Origin: Devosia rhodophyticola
Lineage (GTDB): Bacteria; Pseudomonadota; Alphaproteobacteria; Rhizobiales; Devosiaceae
NCBI RefSeq assembly: GCF_028816475.1
Contig: NZ_CP118247.1
Location: forward strand, 2,782,001 to 2,846,000
Length of the DNA stretch: 64,000 nucleotides
Direction: 5' to 3'
In this document: positions 58,753 through 64,000 of the stretch, one piece after another
Layout: each line of letters starts with the position of its first letter
How positions within the stretch are numbered: position 1 is the first letter of the stretch
Translations under genes and position numbers: made by a program
The notes under the pieces: model-generated
The model's input: only the letters and a program-made list of their open reading frames with translations
Database searches by the model: none
What the model was told of the DNA's origin: nothing

Positions 58753-60534
58753 ATGACGGAGCAGACCAGCCAGGATAACCAGATAACGGGCGCCGAAATG
58801 GTGGTGCAGGCACTTGTCGATCAGGGCGTCGAGCACATCTTTGGCTATCCCGGTGGCGCGGCCCTACCGATCTATGATGCAATTTTCCAGCAGGATACGG
58901 TCCAGCACATTCTGGTTCGCCATGAGCAGGGCGCAACGCACATGGCTGAAGGCTATGCGCGGTCAACTGGCAAGGCCGGGGTTGTTCTGGTTACCTCCGG
59001 CCCCGGCGCGACGAATGCTGTTACCGGGCTGACCGACGCGCTGATGGATTCGATCCCGCTGGTTTGTATTACAGCGCAAGTGCCGACAACGCTGATCGGT
59101 ACGGATGGATTCCAGGAATGCGACACTGTCGGGATTACCCGCAGCTGCACCAAGCACAATTATCTGGTCAAGAATGTCGCAGACCTGCCGCGCATCATGC
59201 ATGAGGCGTTTTTGATCGCGACGACAGGCCGCCCCGGTCCGGTGGTTGTCGATATTCCCAAGGACGTGCAGTTTGCGTTGGGCGATTACACCAAGCCGGA
59301 CCTCGATAATTTGCGCCATGCCAGCTATCGCCCGCGCATGGATGGTGATCACGCCGCGATCGAAGCGGCGGTTGACCTGATGTTGCGTGCCGAGCGGCCG
59401 GTGTTTTACACCGGCGGCGGCGTTATCAACGCCGGGCCAGAAGCTTCCGAGCATCTGCGTGAACTGGCTGAATTGACCGGCTTTCCGGTGACCTCGACGC
59501 TAATGGGGCTGGGGGCATTTCCAGCGTCAAACCCGCAGTGGCTGGGCATGTTGGGCATGCACGGGACCTACGAAGCCAATCTGGCAATGCATGATTGCGA
59601 TCTGATGATCAATATCGGGGCGCGTTTCGACGACCGCATTACCGGGCGCATCGATGCATTCTCGCCCAATTCGCGCAAAGTGCATGTCGATATCGATCCT
59701 TCCTCAATCAACAAGGTTGTTCGGGTCGATGTGCCGATCATCGGCGATTGCGGGCGCGTGCTGGAAGAAATGATCCGCATTTATCGCAGCAAAACCAATC
59801 AGCCGCGCAGCGAAGCAATCGCGCCATGGTGGAAGCAGATTGAAAAGTGGCGCGGCGTCAATTCGCTGGGTTTCAAGAATTCGGAAACAGTGATCAAGCC
59901 GCAGCACGCGATTGCACGGCTTTATGAAGCCACCAGAGATCGTGATGTCTATATCACGACCGAAGTGGGCCAGCACCAGATGTGGGCGGCGCAACATTTT
60001 CATTTTGAAAAACCCAATCGCTGGATGACTTCGGGTGGCTTGGGGACCATGGGTTATGGCCTGCCGGCGTCAGTCGGCGTGCAGGTCGCCCACCCCGACG
60101 CGCTGGTCATCGACATTGCCGGGGAAGCTAGCGTTCAGATGACGATGCAGGAAATGTCGACAGCGGTGCAATATGGCCTGCCAGTCAAGATTTTCATTTT
60201 GAACAATGAGCGCATGGGCATGGTGCGCCAATGGCAGGACCTGTTGCATGGTTCGCGCTACGCTCATTCATATTCGCAGTCGCTGCCCGATTTCGTCAAA
60301 CTGGCCGAGGCCTACGGCGGCAAGGGCATTCGATGTTCCGATCCAGCCAAGCTGGACGCAGCCATTGCTGAAATGATCGATTACGACGGCCCGGTGTTGT
60401 TCGATTGCCTTGTTGAAAAGGATGAGAACTGCCTGCCGATGATTCCGTCTGGCAAGCCGCACAATGAGATGATTTTGCCTGACACCGCCAACATTGGCTC
60501 GATCATTGACGAAAAGGGGCGGGCGCTGGTTTAG
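58753..60534 (+). CDS. ilvB: Acetolactate synthase large subunit
   Basis: 593 residues. This ThDP enzyme condenses pyruvate (or pyruvate and 2-oxobutyrate) in the first common step of Val, Leu and Ile synthesis. Motifs: GYPGGAALPIYD, the catalytic Glu in RHEQGATHMAEGYAR, TSGPGATNAVTGL, and the ThDP/Mg site from IAGEASVQM to FILNNERMGMVRQWQ. It is followed after 21 bp by the regulatory subunit. The upstream leader peptide and attenuator tie its expression to branched-chain amino acid supply. Some annotations call it ilvI. Confidence 0.96.
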   Translation: MTEQTSQDNQITGAEMVVQALVDQGVEHIFGYPGGAALPIYDAIFQQDTVQHILVRHEQGATHMAEGYARSTGKAGVVLVTSGPGATNAVTGLTDALMDSIPLVCITAQVPTTLIGTDGFQECDTVGITRSCTKHNYLVKNVADLPRIMHEAFLIATTGRPGPVVVDIPKDVQFALGDYTKPDLDNLRHASYRPRMDGDHAAIEAAVDLMLRAERPVFYTGGGVINAGPEASEHLRELAELTGFPVTSTLMGLGAFPASNPQWLGMLGMHGTYEANLAMHDCDLMINIGARFDDRITGRIDAFSPNSRKVHVDIDPSSINKVVRVDVPIIGDCGRVLEEMIRIYRSKTNQPRSEAIAPWWKQIEKWRGVNSLGFKNSETVIKPQHAIARLYEATRDRDVYITTEVGQHQMWAAQHFHFEKPNRWMTSGGLGTMGYGLPASVGVQVAHPDALVIDIAGEASVQMTMQEMSTAVQYGLPVKIFILNNERMGMVRQWQDLLHGSRYAHSYSQSLPDFVKLAEAYGGKGIRCSDPAKLDAAIAEMIDYDGPVLFDCLVEKDENCLPMIPSGKPHNEMILPDTANIGSIIDEKGRALV

Positions 60535-60555
60535 GCCAGGCTTGAGGACACGATC

Positions 60556-61110
60556 ATGAATGCAAATTTGATGCCGACCGGATCGGCCTATTTTCTGACC
60601 AAGGAAACCCAGGAAACCGAAAAGCACACTCTTTCGGTGCTGGTGGACAATGAACCAGGTATTCTCGCTCGCGTGGTGGGACTGTTTTCCGCACGCGGCT
60701 ATAATATTGACAGTTTGACCGTCAGCGAGACCGAACACGACAAGCGACTTAGTCGCATCACTGTTGTGGTGGTGGCGACACCGAAAACGCTGGTGCAGAT
60801 CAAACTGCAACTGGAACGCCTGGTGCCGGTGCACAGGGTGCATGATCTGACTGCTGAAGGCACGGCGCTGGAGCGGGAACTGGCGCTGATCAAGGTTGCT
60901 GGTACCGGCGAAAACCGGGCGGAAACTTTGCGGCTGGCGGATGCATTCCGGGCGCAAATTGTTGATGCGACGGTCGAGAGCTTTGTGTTTGAGGTTACCG
61001 GCAAGCCCTCAAAAATCGACAGCTTCATTGCCCTGATGGCGCCGTTGGGGCTGGTGGAAGTGGTGCGGACCGGGCTTGCAGCCATTTCGCGTGGCCAAGA
61101 GGGCATGTAG
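60556..61110 (+). CDS. ilvN: Acetolactate synthase small (regulatory) subunit
   Basis: 184 residues. An N-terminal ACT domain (HTLSVLVDNEPGILARVVGL, FSARGYNIDSLTV) binds valine for feedback control. The C-terminal domain (ELALIKVAGTGENRAE, FVFEVTGKPSKIDSFIALM) contacts and activates the large subunit. Length and sequence fit the IlvH type. It is cotranscribed with ilvB. Confidence 0.95.
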   Translation: MNANLMPTGSAYFLTKETQETEKHTLSVLVDNEPGILARVVGLFSARGYNIDSLTVSETEHDKRLSRITVVVVATPKTLVQIKLQLERLVPVHRVHDLTAEGTALERELALIKVAGTGENRAETLRLADAFRAQIVDATVESFVFEVTGKPSKIDSFIALMAPLGLVEVVRTGLAAISRGQEGM

Positions 61111-61204
61111 GTCGACTTGACGCTTTCTGGACGGGCGGGATAGCACGCGCTAGCCGTCCGTTACCTTGTTCAAGAGCGGCTTTGCTGCCGCTGGAGCTTT
61201 TGCC

Positions 61205-61957
61205 ATGACCCTATTATCCGTCAATCTCAATGCGGTGGCTCAATTGCGCAATCGCCGCGATTTGCCCTGGCCCAGCGTTGTGGGCTTGGCGCGTATCGTG
61301 CTGGATGCGGGGGCGTCGGGGGTGACCATCCATCCACGTCCGGACGAGCGTCACATCCGGCGCCATGATGTGCATGATCTGGCAGACCTTCTGGCGCAGG
61401 AATATCCGGCGGCGGAATATAATATCGAGGGCTATCCCAGTGACGATTTTCTGTCGCTGATCGAAGAGGTTAATCCGCATCAGGTCACGCTGGTGCCCGA
61501 TGATCCGAGCCAAGCAACGTCGGACCACGGTTGGGATTTTCGCGGCAAGGGAAATTTTTTGACGTCGGTGGTGCAAAAACTGAAGCAACCGGGGCGACGG
61601 ATTTCGCTGTTTTGCGACCCTGATGCTGGCGCGACGGGGATCGAACTGGCCAAGGCGACCGGGGCGGATCGGGTGGAACTCTATACCGGGCCCTATGGCG
61701 GCTGTTTTGACGATGCCGCGCGGGCGGGGCAAGAACTGGCGGCGTTGGCCGATACCACAGGAGCGGCCAAGGCGGCGGGGATGGGGGTCAACGCGGGCCA
61801 CGATCTGACACTGGCCAATTTGCCAGCCTTCCAGGAAGCCGTTTTGGGGGTCGACGAGGTTTCAATCGGTCACGGGATAACCGCCGATGCGCTGATCGTG
61901 GGATTCGCCGAGGCGGTCCGCCAATACCGCGCTGTGCTCGCGGACGGCGCTGACTAG
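61205..61957 (+). CDS. pdxJ: Pyridoxine 5'-phosphate synthase
   Basis: 250 residues from ATG 61205 ([20 protein letters not shown]). PdxJ closes the pyridine ring in the DXP-dependent vitamin B6 pathway. It is a TIM barrel with [47 protein letters not shown] with the active-site Glu region altered to the family's D/H pattern, [24 protein letters not shown] and the C-terminal [13 protein letters not shown]. It lies 94 bp after ilvN; a separate promoter is possible. Confidence 0.95.
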   Translation: MTLLSVNLNAVAQLRNRRDLPWPSVVGLARIVLDAGASGVTIHPRPDERHIRRHDVHDLADLLAQEYPAAEYNIEGYPSDDFLSLIEEVNPHQVTLVPDDPSQATSDHGWDFRGKGNFLTSVVQKLKQPGRRISLFCDPDAGATGIELAKATGADRVELYTGPYGGCFDDAARAGQELAALADTTGAAKAAGMGVNAGHDLTLANLPAFQEAVLGVDEVSIGHGITADALIVGFAEAVRQYRAVLADGAD

Positions 61958-61991
61958 GCAAGCCGACTGATCAGTGTTGTCGAACAGTTTG

Positions 61992-62007
61992 TTTGCGATT
62001 GCGCAAA
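61992..62007. promoter_or_regulatory. Palindrome in the pdxJ-FMN reductase gap
   Basis: TTTGCG (61992-61997) and CGCAAA (62002-62007) flank ATTG in the 293-bp gap between pdxJ and the flavin reductase gene. An AT-rich segment (62055-62085) that could hold a promoter follows, and a bulged hairpin lies at 62207-62230 just before the ribosome binding site. The site may be an operator for the reductase. Confidence 0.4.
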
Positions 62008-62250
62008 TCTGCGATTGAGCGCCAGCTCTGACAGCCAAATAGACCAAAAACACTTAATTTATAAATACTTACATTTTTGTGCCCTAGGGTCGGCGCTGTG
62101 GCCGGGCGACGGCTATGTGCCTCCTTGTGCGCGTTTAGGACGGGCACATATATAGCCCCAGTTACGATTTGTTCCTGCGTTTGGCACGGAAGATCGTGCG
62201 GGAATATCTCAAGGAGTTTTGCTCCTGAGATTGCCAATCTGGAGAGCGAA

Positions 62251-62859
62251 ATGTCCAAGCCAAAAATAGCCATCATCATCTCATCGACCCGCGGCACGCG
62301 GTTTGCCGACAAGCCAGCGCAATGGATCCTGGAAATAGCCCAGCAACGCCCGGAACTGGACGTCGAGCTGGTTGATCTCAAAGACTTTGATCTGCCGTTC
62401 TTCAACGAAGCCGCGTCCAATTTGTGGATGCCATCGTCGGACCCACGCGCTGTTGCCTGGCAGAACAAGATCGGCGAATATGACGGCTATATCTTTGTAG
62501 TCGCTGAATATAATCGCTCGATCACCGGCGCGTTAAAGAACGCACTGGATCAGGCCTACAAGGAATGGAATCGCAAGCCAGTGGCCATTGTTGGCTACGG
62601 TGCCTTGGGTGCCGCGCGGGCGGCTGAACATTTGCGCACGATCGCCATTGAACTGCAGATGGTGCCGGTGCGCTCGGCGGTCCATATCGCGGGCGGCGAT
62701 TTCATGACTGTGCACCCCATGGGCAAGAACGAGCCGATCTCCGCCATCGCCGACCATCTAGTTGGTGGCGCGCGCGACATGCTTGACCAGTTGACCTGGT
62801 GGGTCAACGCAACCAAATCGGCGCGAGAAGAAGACCAGGTCGCTGAAGCCGCCGAATAG
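62251..62859 (+). CDS. NADPH-dependent FMN reductase family protein
   Basis: 202 residues from ATG 62251 with CTGGAGAG upstream; the longer open frame lacks support. It has a flavodoxin-like fold with the phosphate loop IIISSTRGTRFADK and the FMN/dimer segment VAEYNRSITGALKNALDQAY. IVGYGALGAARAAEHLRTI completes the family pattern. Such enzymes reduce FMN, quinones or azo compounds with NAD(P)H; the substrate here is open. It stands alone with a regulatory-looking leader. Confidence 0.9.
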   Translation: MSKPKIAIIISSTRGTRFADKPAQWILEIAQQRPELDVELVDLKDFDLPFFNEAASNLWMPSSDPRAVAWQNKIGEYDGYIFVVAEYNRSITGALKNALDQAYKEWNRKPVAIVGYGALGAARAAEHLRTIAIELQMVPVRSAVHIAGGDFMTVHPMGKNEPISAIADHLVGGARDMLDQLTWWVNATKSAREEDQVAEAAE

Positions 62860-63031
62860 GGCGCCGTCAGACCTTCAAAGCACTATTCGATGCCATGCAA
62901 ACTGATTTGGCCGCTCCCTCGGGGGCGGTCACTTTAATTCCGGGTCGAACCAATCTCGGCCTAGGGTGTTGTATGCAGATCGTGTCGGGTGTAGAACCCG
63001 CGCGCCTTTGACCAAAAAGAGCGCAAGGTTT

Positions 63032-64000
63032 ATGACGCAGACCAGTGCGACCGACGAACCAGTCGGCATCGACGCAAGCGAATCATCCAGCCACAAAACC
63101 GATAATTTTCCCGTGTTGCTCCTTGGCGCACTCGGCGTGGTTTTCGGCGATATCGGCACCAGCCCGCTTTACGCGTTTCGTGAGGCGCTGCACGCGACTA
63201 CGGGTGGGGTGGAACACAGATTGCCGCTGGCATCGGACGTGCTGGGGTTGCTGTCGCTGATATTCTGGGCGTTGGCCATCGTGGTTTCGACCAAATATGT
63301 TGGCTTCGTGCTGCGGGCTGACAATAATGGCGAGGGGGGCACGCTGTCGCTGATGAGTCTGGCGCGACGGGCGCTAACAGGCAGTCCTGCGTGGGTGCTC
63401 TATGTGGGCGTAGTGGGCGCCGCACTATTTTTCGGCGATGCCATCATTACCCCGGCAATCTCGGTGTTGTCGGCCGTCGAAGGTCTTGAAGTTGTCGAGC
63501 CGCGCCTGACCCTTTGGGTGGTGCCTTTGACCGTTGTGATCCTGATTGTTCTGTTCATGGTGCAGCGTTTTGGTACCGGCAAGGTGGCGGCGGTTTTCGG
63601 CCCGATCACGGCGATCTGGTTTCTGGTGCTGGGCCTATCGGGCATCGTGCATATATTTGAAGCCCCGGAGGTGCTTTGGGCGCTTAATCCATGGCATGGG
63701 TTGAGCTTTATTTTTAGCCATCTCAGCATTTCGCTTCTGGTGCTTGGCGCGGTCTTTTTGGCGGTGACCGGCGCTGAGGCACTTTATGTTGATCTGGGGC
63801 ATTTTGGGCGCCGCCCGATCATTTTTGCCTGGCTGGTGTTCGTGTTTCCGTGCCTGTTGCTGAATTATTTTGGGCAGGGTGCCTTTGTTTTGCGCAATTT
63901 CAGGGCGGCAGAAAACCCGTTCTTTCTGATGCAGCCGGAGTGGGCCCAGCTACCGGTGGTGATTCTGGCGACTATGGCCACGGTGATTGCCAGTCAGGCT
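63032..64000 (+). CDS. kup: Kup potassium uptake transporter, 3'-truncated by the window edge
   Basis: The first 323 residues are visible; E. coli Kup has about 620. ATG 63032 opens [20 protein letters not shown], a cytoplasmic N-terminus. The family signature [20 protein letters not shown] in segment 1 is followed by [36 protein letters not shown] and [16 protein letters not shown]. Kup is an H+/K+ symporter of the inner membrane. The preceding gap of 172 bp holds only a weak hairpin (CCGCTCCCTCGGGGGCGG). Confidence 0.95.
   Translation, partial: MTQTSATDEPVGIDASESSSHKTDNFPVLLLGALGVVFGDIGTSPLYAFREALHATTGGVEHRLPLASDVLGLLSLIFWALAIVVSTKYVGFVLRADNNGEGGTLSLMSLARRALTGSPAWVLYVGVVGAALFFGDAIITPAISVLSAVEGLEVVEPRLTLWVVPLTVVILIVLFMVQRFGTGKVAAVFGPITAIWFLVLGLSGIVHIFEAPEVLWALNPWHGLSFIFSHLSISLLVLGAVFLAVTGAEALYVDLGHFGRRPIIFAWLVFVFPCLLLNYFGQGAFVLRNFRAAENPFFLMQPEWAQLPVVILATMATVIASQA

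Overview
The window looks like chromosomal DNA of an alphaproteobacterium of the order Hyphomicrobiales (Rhizobiales). A Devosia-like relative is my best guess, from memory only. The evidence is a large GC-rich dcw cluster with 4-base ATGA overlaps, a circularly permuted two-piece tmRNA gene, an SspB-alpha ClpXP adaptor, the thyA-folA-hflK-hflC neighbourhood, and a dmeRF-type metal efflux operon of the rhizobial kind.

Layout. 1-3644: end of a DUF2336-like gene, an ArsR-methyltransferase regulator with metF behind a near-perfect operator, and a membrane-anchored protein of unknown function. 3750-4925: a TerB/J-domain chaperone gene and rnpB. 5077-21846: division and cell wall cluster rsmH-ftsL-ftsI-murE-murF-mraY-ftsW-murG-murC-murB-ddl-ftsQ-ftsA-ftsZ, without mraZ or murD, closed by a strong terminator. 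21958-28313: lpxC, bamD, recN, ligA and a small exported protein. 28354-31620: pepP (-), two tandem tiny genes (+) and prmA (-). 31621-37800: a looser accessory stretch with dispersed repeats, a SnoaL-like gene, a divergent hydrolase/WYL-regulator pair around a palindrome, two low-GC membrane genes and an MFS transporter. 37817-40887: YbjQ, dmeF-dmeR with its operator, and a SnoaL-AraC pair. 40921-47828: UvrD/PcrA helicase, a 1216-residue AsmA protein, an RHH protein and sspB. 48015-48338 (-): ssrA. 48466-57038: nuclease, thyA, GNAT, folA, hflK, hflC, DUF2065, GNAT, serB, miaA, norM. 57144-61957: DUF423, a glycine-zipper lipoprotein, a cold shock protein, the ilvBN operon preceded by a leader peptide and attenuator, and pdxJ. 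62251-64000: an FMN reductase and the start of kup.

How the genes work together. The dcw block makes UDP-MurNAc-pentapeptide and lipid II and assembles the septum; the MurD step must be encoded elsewhere. ssrA and sspB lie next to each other on the same strand and act in one pathway, ribosome rescue followed by ClpXP delivery of tagged proteins. thyA and folA share the folate cycle, to which metF also belongs.

Caution on sequence quality. ftsZ, recN and the DUF423 gene each lose their frame by exactly one base, always inside a homopolymer (C5, A6, G6), and each is full length once a base is restored. Systematic under-calling of homopolymers explains this better than three independent pseudogenes, one of them in an essential gene.
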